From JABHGY01 sp964525185 (lineage in GTDB: Bacteria; Fidelibacterota; Marinisomatia; Marinisomatales; UBA1611), in contig CAZGFQ010000048.1 of the NCBI GenBank assembly GCA_964525185.1, positions 1 to 14,136 of the forward strand: a DNA stretch of 14,136 nt, in the 5' to 3' direction. How positions within the stretch are numbered: position 1 is the first letter of the stretch; each line of letters begins with the position of its first letter. The notes beneath the pieces were generated by a model. The model did no database searches, had not been told where the DNA came from, and saw nothing but the letters and a program-made list of their open reading frames with translations. Shown here one piece after another: positions 7,987 through 14,136 of the stretch. The translations under genes were made by a program, and so were the position numbers.

Positions 7987-8006
7987 TTTCAGTTCTAATT
8001 TTTCAA
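7976..8006 (-). promoter_or_regulatory. possible sigma70-type promoter for thrS operon
   Basis: Minus-strand TTGAAA (8006-8001) and TACAAT (7981-7976) are each one mismatch from consensus but are separated by 19 bases, longer than the ideal 17. It would give a leader of roughly 90 bases before ATG 7880. It overlaps the 5' arm of the leader inverted repeat, so one of the two interpretations may be wrong. If the host is a Bacteroidetes-type organism, its promoter consensus differs and this match means less. Confidence 0.3.
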
Positions 8007-8008
8007 AC

Positions 8009-8030
8009 GTTTTCTCATCATTAAGAAAAC
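8009..8030 (-). other. small perfect hairpin downstream of tRNA-Val
   Basis: Minus-strand GTTTTCT (8030-8024), an 8-base loop, then AGAAAAC (8015-8009) form a perfect 7-bp stem starting 10 bases after the tRNA 3' end. It is AT-rich and not followed by a U-run, so it is not a convincing intrinsic terminator. It could help 3' processing of the tRNA precursor if tRNA and thrS share a transcript. Confidence 0.3.
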
Positions 8031-8039
8031 AAAGCATTG

Positions 8040-8113
8040 TGGGCGATGACGGAGTCGAACCGCCGACCTCTACGATGTCAACGTAGCGCTCTAACCAACT
8101 GAGCTAATCGCCC
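8040..8113 (-). tRNA. tRNA-Val (anticodon GAC)
   Basis: This is a complete cloverleaf on the minus strand. The acceptor strands GGGCGAT/ATCGCCC pair fully; the D arm is GCTC...GAGC; the anticodon stem CTACG/CGTAG closes loop TTGACAT with anticodon GAC; the T arm GGCGG/CCGTC (one G-U) closes TTCGACT; the discriminator is A. The bases after the discriminator are CAA, so the CCA tail is not encoded and must be added by nucleotidyltransferase. It sits alone between the protease gene and thrS, on the same strand, 91 bases after the former. Confidence 0.97.
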
Positions 8114-8193
8114 GAAACTTTTACTCAAACAATTTCGTTTACGATGTTGATATCACCCGAAAAAGCTGGCGAATTTACACTAAAAATATTTGA

Positions 8194-8199
8194 ATTATA
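8194..8199 (-). promoter_or_regulatory. perfect TATAAT hexamer, possible -10 for tRNA-Val
   Basis: Minus-strand TATAAT at 8199-8194 lies 6 bases after the protease stop codon and about 80 bases before the tRNA-Val 5' end. No good -35 is found 16-18 bases further up, where the sequence belongs to the protease gene's last codons. In this AT-rich gap the hexamer could arise by chance. The rest of 8114-8204 shows no gene and no GC-rich terminator for the unit that ends there. Confidence 0.25.
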
Positions 8200-8204
8200 C
8201 AATT

Positions 8205-9842
8205 TTATTGTGGAATGAAACTTTCAGTATAAACTATAGGGTTACTCATGACTTGAATTGCTTTTTGGATATCATCATCTGTTTTTGATACTACATTAAA
8301 TCGTCCTGCCTTCCCTTCGTAGTGATTTGCAAATTCGGCTAATAACCATCTTTTTAAATCTTCAGATTCTACAGAAAATTGTGTTTCTGTTTTATTGTCA
8401 AAATAATCATCTATCAAACTAACCGCGTCTCGAATATTCACATGTGTACTATCCAAATCCATGAGTGTTTCTCTTGCTTCTAAGTAAGGAATTTCACCCT
8501 TCATTCGTATATCTAATTCCATACTATCTACAAAAGATTCGAATTGAGACATTAAATTTTCATTAAGCAACACGTCATCAAATAATGAATAATGATGCTT
8601 ATTTTTTTGAACAAAAGTAAAGAATAAACCTCGACGAAGACACGCAGAAGCAACGGGAGACGCACGTTTTAATTCAACTGTATAATCTGGTGAAATACCG
8701 CCACCGCTACTTACTTTTCTCCCACCAATCGTATAAAAAAGAGAATCTTCATCTTCTAAACTCAGAAATAAATCATCTGGGAGATACCCATCTTTTTGAA
8801 TCAATCGTCCACTAGGGATATAATATTTTGCAGTCGTCATTTTCAATGAACGATCTTTATCGAGTGGGTAAACTGTCTGCACCAATCCTTTACCAAAAGA
8901 TTGTCGTCCAACAATAATTGCCCTATCAAAATCCTGCAAAGTTCCAGCAACAATTTCACTCGCAGATGCACTTCCATTATTAATGAGAACAGCTACTTTT
9001 AAATCAGAAGGAATCGTGGAATTCGACTTGGAATAATATTGCCGTTTCGATTTCTCTGTTTTACCTTTAGTCCAGACCAACAATTCATCTTTTTCAATAA
9101 ATAAGTCCAAAATATCCACTGCTGAATTCAATAAACCACCTGGATTATCTCTTAAATCAAGCACTAAACTACTCATGCCAGTCGCCATAAGTTCATCGAC
9201 AGCTTTTTTCATTTCAATAGCTGAATTTCTCGAAAATCGCGTTAATCGAATATACCCAGTTGATTCATCAATCAACCCTGAATAGGATACATCTTTAACT
9301 TTGATTTCTTCACGCGTTAATGCGAAATCCATCAATTCATCCACACCAAAACGGTCGATGGTTAAAACAACGACAGTTCCCTTTTGCCCTCGAATAAGTT
9401 TTGCAGCTTCATCCATTGAAACAGATGACACATCAACTGTATCAATTTTTACTATTACATCACCACTCAAAATGCCCATTCGCTTTGCTGGAGAATCATC
9501 CATGGGTGATATTACAGTTAATTCTTTTTCACGTTTTCCAATCTGAATACCAACACCACCATATTTGCCCTTTGTTAATAATTCAATACTAGACTTTTCT
9601 TCTTTTTCCATGTATACAGTATATGGATCTAAATCCATAAGCATATTATCGATGCTACTCCTTGTATATTTTTCAATGTCCAGATCATCCACATAATGGG
9701 TAATAAGATATCGGTAAACATCATTCATTAATGATTGAGACTTACGAATCTGTTTATAAATGTTTGATCGGGTTGCTGCAATGGACACGAACCCTATTGC
9801 CCCTATTATAACTAAGCTAATTATCCATTTATTTCTTTTCAT
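8205..9842 (-). CDS. S41 family C-terminal processing peptidase (CtpA/Prc-like), membrane anchored
   Basis: This is an envelope serine protease that cleaves proteins near their C-termini. The 545-residue product begins MKRNK, then a hydrophobic segment (about 6-23) that is a signal anchor or uncleaved signal peptide. A linker follows, then a PDZ domain (about 92-170, GKYGGVGIQIG ... SPAKRMGILSGDVIVKID) and the S41 core. The dyad is Ser293 in GSASASEI and Lys318 in QSFGKGLVQ, with Gln322. The 25-residue Ser-Lys spacing equals that of E. coli Prc and B. subtilis CtpB. RDNPGGLL at 231-238 is also typical. After the core (about 391) a ~150-residue charged C-terminal region extends beyond the simplest CtpA proteins. 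The start overlaps tmk by 14 bases, with GAGGAG about 11 bases before ATG. Substrates cannot be told from sequence. Confidence 0.93.
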   Translation of the reverse strand: MKRNKWIISLVIIGAIGFVSIAATRSNIYKQIRKSQSLMNDVYRYLITHYVDDLDIEKYTRSSIDNMLMDLDPYTVYMEKEEKSSIELLTKGKYGGVGIQIGKREKELTVISPMDDSPAKRMGILSGDVIVKIDTVDVSSVSMDEAAKLIRGQKGTVVVLTIDRFGVDELMDFALTREEIKVKDVSYSGLIDESTGYIRLTRFSRNSAIEMKKAVDELMATGMSSLVLDLRDNPGGLLNSAVDILDLFIEKDELLVWTKGKTEKSKRQYYSKSNSTIPSDLKVAVLINNGSASASEIVAGTLQDFDRAIIVGRQSFGKGLVQTVYPLDKDRSLKMTTAKYYIPSGRLIQKDGYLPDDLFLSLEDEDSLFYTIGGRKVSSGGGISPDYTVELKRASPVASACLRRGLFFTFVQKNKHHYSLFDDVLLNENLMSQFESFVDSMELDIRMKGEIPYLEARETLMDLDSTHVNIRDAVSLIDDYFDNKTETQFSVESEDLKRWLLAEFANHYEGKAGRFNVVSKTDDDIQKAIQVMSNPIVYTESFIPQ

Positions 9843-10449
9843 TAAAAAAGTTTCTCCTCACTAATTCTTCCCAAATTGCATTATGAATATCTTCTTCAGA
9901 TTTATGCCCATCCACTAATACGATTCTATCAGGAAAAAGTTTAATTAATTCCCCATATTTTTTCCTGACTTCATTTTGAAATACAATGCCTTCCGATTCG
10001 ATACGATCATTTTCACCTGTTTTTCGCCGAAATGCTTCTTCTGGCATTACGTCAACAACAATAGTTAAATCAGGTTTAATGCCAAATGTAGCAAAATGAT
10101 TTAATTGAATAAGCCAGTCTAAATCTATTTTCCTTCCTCCACCTTGATAGGCTAATGTTGAATCAGCATATCGGTCAGCAATAACCCAGTGTCCACATTC
10201 TAGATTTGGTATAACCGTTTCGTGAGTCAATTGCGCTCGACTTGCAGTCATAAGTAATGCTTCTGTCCTATCACTCAACCCTTTAGATCGATTATCCAAT
10301 AATATATCACGAACTTTTTCAGAAATAGGCGTTCCACCTGGTTCTCGAACAAGAATTGTTTTTATTCCATCACTGTTAAGACGCTGGAGTAGTCTTTTTG
10401 TTTGGGATGATTTTCCACATCCGTCAATACCTTCAAAAGTAATAAACAT
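9829..10449 (-). CDS. tmk: thymidylate kinase (dTMP kinase)
   Basis: This enzyme phosphorylates dTMP to dTDP with ATP for DNA synthesis. Starting at ATG 10449 the protein has 206 residues and begins MFITFEGIDGCGKSSQ, the usual family start. The P-loop GIDGCGKS is at 7-14, REPGGTP at 35-41 (dTMP contact), DRY at 92-94, and the lid region near RRKTGENDRIE (141-151). Alternative starts exist upstream in frame: ATG at 10470 (adds 7 residues; AAGGA is only 2 bases away, too close to be ideal) and TTG at 10488. With ATG 10449 the gene starts 4 bases after the rsmI stop and needs coupling, because no Shine-Dalgarno precedes it. ATG 10470 is the real competitor. Confidence 0.95.
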   Translation of the reverse strand: MFITFEGIDGCGKSSQTKRLLQRLNSDGIKTILVREPGGTPISEKVRDILLDNRSKGLSDRTEALLMTASRAQLTHETVIPNLECGHWVIADRYADSTLAYQGGGRKIDLDWLIQLNHFATFGIKPDLTIVVDVMPEEAFRRKTGENDRIESEGIVFQNEVRKKYGELIKLFPDRIVLVDGHKSEEDIHNAIWEELVRRNFFNEKK

Positions 10450-10453
10450 AGAT

Positions 10454-11158
10454 TTATTTGAAATATACATTTTCCTTATCTTTTCCAATCAAGATGACAC
10501 ATTCACCTTTCGGTTTGGATTGTGAAAAATACGAAATTAATTCTGAAAGGGTTCCCCTTTTTATTTCTTCAAACAATTTCGTTAATTCCCGTGCCACAAC
10601 TGCCGGACGATTCCCTAACATTTCGTGGCACTGTGTTAATGTTTTCACAAGACGATATGGGCTTTCATATAAAATAATCGTGGCTGTTTCATCCTTTAAA
10701 TTTTCCAAACGAGTCTTTCGTCCCTTTTTTGGAGGAAGAAATCCTTCATACAAAAACCGATCCGTGGGAAGGCCTGATGAAACAAGAGCAGAAATACTCG
10801 CAGATGCTCCTGGAATAGATTCAACTCTTATATTTTCATCTATGGCTTCTCGTATAAGTCGATAAGCTGGATCAGAAATGCCTGGAGTACCCGCATCAGA
10901 AACGACAGCTACAGAGTCGCCTGACACTAATTTTCTGATAATTTTAGGAATTTGTGCTAATCGATTATGCTCAAAATAACTCATCATCGGCGTTGATAAA
11001 TCATAATGATTCAACAGTTTTCGTGTTTGCCTCGTATCTTCAGCCGCTATAATAGATACATGTTTCAGTGTATCAACGGCTCTAAATGTTATATCTCCTA
11101 AATTGCCTATAGGAGTAGCAACAATATATAATATTCCTTTATCTTGTGTTGAACTCAC
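10454..11158 (-). CDS. rsmI: 16S rRNA (cytidine-1402-2'-O)-methyltransferase RsmI
   Basis: This SAM-dependent enzyme 2'-O-methylates C1402 in the ribosomal P site. The 234 residues hold the tetrapyrrole-methylase-like fold: LYIVATPIGNLGDITFRA (10-27), AAEDTRQTRKLL (38-49), SDAGTPGISDPAYRLI (87-102), IPGASASISALVSSGLPTDR (about 114-133) and GFLPPKKGRK. It is shorter than E. coli RsmI (about 286), lacking most of the C-terminal domain. I see no frameshift, and short forms occur in some lineages. The start is GTG at 11158, overlapping the lat stop as GTGA, with no Shine-Dalgarno, so it is probably translated by coupling from lat. Confidence 0.95.
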   Translation of the reverse strand: MSSTQDKGILYIVATPIGNLGDITFRAVDTLKHVSIIAAEDTRQTRKLLNHYDLSTPMMSYFEHNRLAQIPKIIRKLVSGDSVAVVSDAGTPGISDPAYRLIREAIDENIRVESIPGASASISALVSSGLPTDRFLYEGFLPPKKGRKTRLENLKDETATIILYESPYRLVKTLTQCHEMLGNRPAVVARELTKLFEEIKRGTLSELISYFSQSKPKGECVILIGKDKENVYFK

Positions 11159-12468
11159 AAGCGGTCGAGTGCTCTCCGAATCATGGCCATTCCTTGATCA
11201 ATTTCATCTTGTGATATATTGAGATGTGGGCGGAATCGTATGGACTGTAATCCACACCCCAGAATGAGTGCTCCTTCTTCTGCTATTAAGTTCGCTAACG
11301 CATCACGATCATCGCCAGATGGTAAATCAAATGCACAAAATAAACCTTTTCCTCGTACATTGGATACTTGTTCATAATCATCGGATAAGGCTGATAATTT
11401 TTCTAATAAATAGTCGCCCATTTCTGCTGCATTCTTTACAAGATTTTCTTTTTCTATCACTTCCAGATAAAGTGTAAATCGAACCATATCAACCAAATTT
11501 CCACCCCAAGTTGAGTTTAACCGACTAGATTCATGAAATACATTTTTTTCAACTTCATCAATCCGTTTACTTGCAAAAATTCCACAAACTTGAGTCTTTT
11601 TTCCAAAACTAATAATGTCAGGACGAGCGTTTTCGCCATAATATTCATGAGCCCACATTTTTCCTGTTACACCAATTCCAGATTGCACTTCATCATAAAT
11701 AAGTATAATATCATTTTCATCTGATACTTTACGCAAATATTCCATGAATTCAGTTCTAAAATGATTATCTCCACCTTCTCCTTGGATGGGTTCTAAAATG
11801 ATGGAAGCAATATCATGTGGATTTTCGGCAATGACTTTTTCTATTTCTGCCTTTGCTTGGTTTTCTAGTTCAATTGTTTTAGCCACATTTTCGTCTGTTA
11901 AAGGAAATGTTAATTTTGGTGTTGTGATTTTTGGCCAATCAAATTTCGGGAAATATAATGTTTTTCTTGGGTCTGGAGAATCCGTTAAAGACATGGTATA
12001 GCCTGTTCGCCCATGGAAACATTCTTTAAAATGAATCACTTTTGTTCCTTTATTACCACGGCCAGCTTCTAGATTTTTCCGAACTTTCCAATCAAAAGCC
12101 ACTTTTAAAGCATTTTCTACAGCAAGGCCTCCACCTTCAATAAAAAAGGCGTATGGTAAATAATCGGGTTGGGCAACTTTAGCAAAGGTGTCAACAAATT
12201 CTGCCATCTGTGTTGAATAAATATCCGAATTGGTTGGCTTATTCAATGCTGCAACTGTTAATCGTTCTTTATTGGCTAATATATGTGGATGGTTATACCC
12301 AACTGACAATGATGCAAACATAGAAAATAAATCTAAATATTCTCTTCCATCTTTTCCATCAACAAGCCAAGATCCATGGCTTGATTGTAAATCGATGACA
12401 GGATCCATCCCATCAGCGAGCATATGTTTACCTAATGTTTCGTGTACTTTTGTTGCGTGTATCGACAT
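11155..12468 (-). CDS. lat: L-lysine 6-transaminase (lysine epsilon-aminotransferase)
   Basis: This PLP enzyme moves the epsilon-amino group of L-lysine to 2-oxoglutarate. It yields 2-aminoadipate 6-semialdehyde, which cyclises to piperideine-6-carboxylate, and glutamate. With ATG at 12468 it has 437 residues; AAAGGA lies 6 bases upstream, whereas the open frame's far start at 12492 is only TTG. Motifs match what I recall of Mycobacterium tuberculosis Lat: AALNKPTNSDIYS (73-85), EGGGLAVENALKVAFDWK (111-128), FPKFDWP, EPIQGEGG with Glu231 (the Lat switch glutamate), YDEVQSG with Asp259, FGKKTQVCG with Lys290 as PLP lysine, and SRLNSTWGGN (315-324). This distinguishes it from ornithine or 4-aminobutyrate transaminases. 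It lies 27 bases after an aldehyde dehydrogenase that fits the next step. Confidence 0.93.
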   Translation of the reverse strand: MSIHATKVHETLGKHMLADGMDPVIDLQSSHGSWLVDGKDGREYLDLFSMFASLSVGYNHPHILANKERLTVAALNKPTNSDIYSTQMAEFVDTFAKVAQPDYLPYAFFIEGGGLAVENALKVAFDWKVRKNLEAGRGNKGTKVIHFKECFHGRTGYTMSLTDSPDPRKTLYFPKFDWPKITTPKLTFPLTDENVAKTIELENQAKAEIEKVIAENPHDIASIILEPIQGEGGDNHFRTEFMEYLRKVSDENDIILIYDEVQSGIGVTGKMWAHEYYGENARPDIISFGKKTQVCGIFASKRIDEVEKNVFHESSRLNSTWGGNLVDMVRFTLYLEVIEKENLVKNAAEMGDYLLEKLSALSDDYEQVSNVRGKGLFCAFDLPSGDDRDALANLIAEEGALILGCGLQSIRFRPHLNISQDEIDQGMAMIRRALDRL

Positions 12469-12474
12469 CAATAT

Positions 12475-12480
12475 TCCTTT
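12475..12480 (-). promoter_or_regulatory. Shine-Dalgarno AAAGGA deciding the lat start
   Basis: Minus-strand AAAGGA sits 6 bases before ATG 12468 and lies in the gap after the aldehyde dehydrogenase stop. It downgrades the in-frame TTG at 12492, whose extra residues (MEHLKGIL) have no family support that I recognise. Confidence 0.75.
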
Positions 12481-12495
12481 CAAATGTTCCAATTT

Positions 12496-14025
12496 TTAAT
12501 TTAAATCGAATTTAATCCCTTGAGCTAGGGGAAGTTCTTTGCTCCAATTTATCGTATTTGTTTGGCGTCTCATATATTGTTTCCAAGAATCTGAGCCGGA
12601 TTCTCTACCGCCACCCGTTTCTTTTTCGCCACCGAATGCACCACCAATTTCCGCTCCAGATGTTCCAATATTTACATTTGCAATACCACAGTCACTTCCA
12701 ATGGATGCTAAAAATGTTTCAGCATTTTGAACATTGGTTGTAAAAATAGCAGACGATAATCCTTGCGGAACGCCATTATGCAAAGCAATTGCTTCGTCTA
12801 ATGTTTTGTAAGTCATTACGTACAAAATTGGGGCAAATGTTTCGTGTTGAACAATCTCCCAATGATTTTTTGCTTTTGCAATTGTGGGTTCAACAAAATG
12901 GCCATCTCCATCAATGGCTTTTCCGCCCGTAAGAATGTCACCACCTTGATCTAATAAATCTTCTATCGCTTTTTCATAAATCAATACTGCTGCTTCATTA
13001 ACTAGAGGCCCCATTAATGTATTTTCATCCAATGGATTTCCAATTTTCACCTGTCCATATGCGGAAACGAGTCTTTGGATTAATTCTTTTTCTTGTGATT
13101 CATGTACAATGATTCTGCGAGTGGATGTACACCGTTGGCCAGCTGTCCCAACTGCTCCGAAAGCAATCGCAGGAACGGCCAAATTCAAATCAGCTGTTTC
13201 ATCCACTATAATGGCATTATTGCCACCCAATTCTAGAATGGTATTTCCAAATCGTTGAGATACTTGATTCCCAACATGGCGACCCATCCGCGTTGATCCT
13301 GTAAATGAAATAAGCGGTACACGTTTATCATTAATGAGTTTTTCGCCAATGGTACTCCCCTTCCCAATGATGAGACTAAAAATGTGAGGAATGCCTTCTT
13401 CTTCAAGCACTGAATTACACATATGCTGTATCGCCACAGCGGTTAAGGGTGTTGTGGATGAAGGTTTCCAGATGGATGTATCACCACAAATGGCGGCAAT
13501 AAATGAATTCCACGCCCAAACAGCTACTGGAAAGTTAAATGCAGAAATAATTCCAACAGGTCCCATTGGATGCCATTGTTCATACATACGATGATCTTGG
13601 CGTTCAGAATGCATTGTTTTTCCATATAACATACGGGATTGCCCAACTGCAAAATCTGCAATATCAATCATTTCTTGGACTTCTCCATCCCCTTCAGCTT
13701 TTATTTTCCCCATTTCTAAAGAAACAAGGCTGCCTAAAGCATCTTTATTTTCTCTGAGACGATTACCCATTTTTCGTACCAAGTCACCGCGCTTTGGTGC
13801 TGGAATGGTTCGCCAAACTTTAAATGCTTTTTCCGACTCAGCAATGATTCGTTCATAATCGTCAACAGAACATTCATAGACGGAGGCAATTGTTTCACCG
13901 GTTGCAGGATTCGTTGAATGTAATTCACCTGCATCTTTTGTCTGGCTCCAACCATTTGGTCCAGAGCATGCACCATAATTTTTTTCGTTTATACCTAATT
14001 CTGATAAAATGTTGGAAATATCCAT
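12496..14025 (-). CDS. amaB: ALDH7-family aldehyde dehydrogenase, probable 2-aminoadipate 6-semialdehyde dehydrogenase
   Basis: This NAD(P)+-dependent enzyme is expected to oxidise 2-aminoadipate semialdehyde to 2-aminoadipate. The 509-residue product has the complete ALDH fold: SAFNFPVAVWAWN with Asn164, Lys187 in WKPSS, FTGSTRMG (241-248), general base Glu265 in LELGGNN, nucleophile Cys299 in GQRCTSTRR, and near the C-terminus GTSGAEIGGAFGGEKETGGG followed by ESGSDSWKQYMRR. That last block is characteristic of ALDH7 (human antiquitin, bacterial AmaB). The neighbouring lat makes the substrate assignment much stronger than the family alone. The start is ATG at 14025 with AGGAG (14040-14036) 10 bases upstream. 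It is the first gene of the unit visible in the window. The symbol is by function; pcd is used in some organisms. Confidence 0.88.
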   Translation of the reverse strand: MDISNILSELGINEKNYGACSGPNGWSQTKDAGELHSTNPATGETIASVYECSVDDYERIIAESEKAFKVWRTIPAPKRGDLVRKMGNRLRENKDALGSLVSLEMGKIKAEGDGEVQEMIDIADFAVGQSRMLYGKTMHSERQDHRMYEQWHPMGPVGIISAFNFPVAVWAWNSFIAAICGDTSIWKPSSTTPLTAVAIQHMCNSVLEEEGIPHIFSLIIGKGSTIGEKLINDKRVPLISFTGSTRMGRHVGNQVSQRFGNTILELGGNNAIIVDETADLNLAVPAIAFGAVGTAGQRCTSTRRIIVHESQEKELIQRLVSAYGQVKIGNPLDENTLMGPLVNEAAVLIYEKAIEDLLDQGGDILTGGKAIDGDGHFVEPTIAKAKNHWEIVQHETFAPILYVMTYKTLDEAIALHNGVPQGLSSAIFTTNVQNAETFLASIGSDCGIANVNIGTSGAEIGGAFGGEKETGGGRESGSDSWKQYMRRQTNTINWSKELPLAQGIKFDLN

Positions 14026-14099
14026 GTTTTTTAAACTCCTAAAAAAGTGGGAAAATTTGTTTTTTGCCTTAAAATATGAGCCTCGAAATTAGGACGGGA

Positions 14100-14108
14100 A
14101 TTCTATCA
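14100..14108 (-). promoter_or_regulatory. possible extended -10 promoter for the lysine-catabolic unit
   Basis: Minus-strand TGATAGAAT at 14108-14100 fits the extended -10 form TGnTAnnnT. No recognisable -35 lies at the right distance. It would give a leader of about 70 bases before ATG 14025. The remainder of 14026-14136 is AT-rich without a gene or clear hairpin, and the sequence further upstream is outside the window. Confidence 0.25.
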
Positions 14109-14136
14109 GGAACAAGCCTAGTGAATGTGTATTTTA

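Noticed and set aside
8125..8139. 15-base sequence TCAAACAATTTCGTT repeated exactly at 10569-10583
   Set aside because: One copy lies in the spacer upstream of tRNA-Val and the other inside rsmI coding sequence. A single 15-base match is expected fairly often in an AT-rich window of this size, and no third copy was noticed.
10458..10865. 135-codon open frame on the plus strand inside rsmI
   Set aside because: It is antisense to a clearly conserved gene, its composition is the complement of rsmI, and it has no recognisable motif.
13734..13976. 80-codon minus-strand open frame in another frame of the aldehyde dehydrogenase gene
   Set aside because: It lies wholly inside a conserved coding region with all ALDH residues intact, and its own sequence shows no family pattern.
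1..14136. Search for mobile elements, CRISPR arrays, defence genes or a novel system
   Set aside because: All long open frames are assigned to core or metabolic families, no gap exceeds about 160 bases, and no direct-repeat arrays, transposase motifs or attachment-site duplications were seen, including next to the two tRNA genes.

Overview
The window is a compact, AT-rich bacterial chromosome segment in which every supported gene lies on the minus strand. It uses the standard code: TAA, TAG and TGA all act as stops. Coding density is very high, with many 4-17 bp overlaps. Gene order (thrS-infC-rpmI-rplT-pheS-pheT-coiled-coil-zapA-folD) and the protein sequences look to me like the Fibrobacteres-Chlorobi-Bacteroidetes (FCB) side of the bacterial tree, possibly a marine lineage such as Marinimicrobia. 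This rests on general resemblance, not a search, so the phylum is a low-confidence guess. I see no insertion sequence, phage gene, CRISPR array, toxin-antitoxin pair or other sign of recent transfer.

Read in the direction of transcription (high to low coordinates), the right half is one probable transcription unit, 14025 down to 8205. It holds an ALDH7-type aldehyde dehydrogenase, L-lysine 6-transaminase (lat), rsmI, tmk and an S41 C-terminal processing protease. The first two enzymes form a two-step lysine catabolic route: lysine to 2-aminoadipate 6-semialdehyde/piperideine-6-carboxylate, then to 2-aminoadipate. The remaining three are housekeeping functions (16S rRNA 2'-O-methylation, dTMP phosphorylation, periplasmic proteolysis) packed behind them with overlaps.

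A complete tRNA-Val(GAC) gene at 8040-8113 separates the two units. The 159-base leader that follows contains a possible promoter and a 12-pair inverted repeat before thrS. From thrS at 7880 down to folD at 113 runs a translation and cell-division operon: thrS, infC, rpmI, rplT, pheS, pheT, a 61-residue coiled-coil protein (ZapB-like in position and character), zapA and folD. A tRNA-Arg(CCG) gene begins at 51 and runs off the left edge.

Most of the content is ordinary core genome. The most notable details are: infC, whose correct start appears to be AUA with a strong Shine-Dalgarno inside the end of thrS; the inverted repeat in the thrS leader; the small coiled-coil gene between pheT and zapA; and the tight linkage of lysine catabolism to housekeeping genes. 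I found no convincing previously undescribed system.
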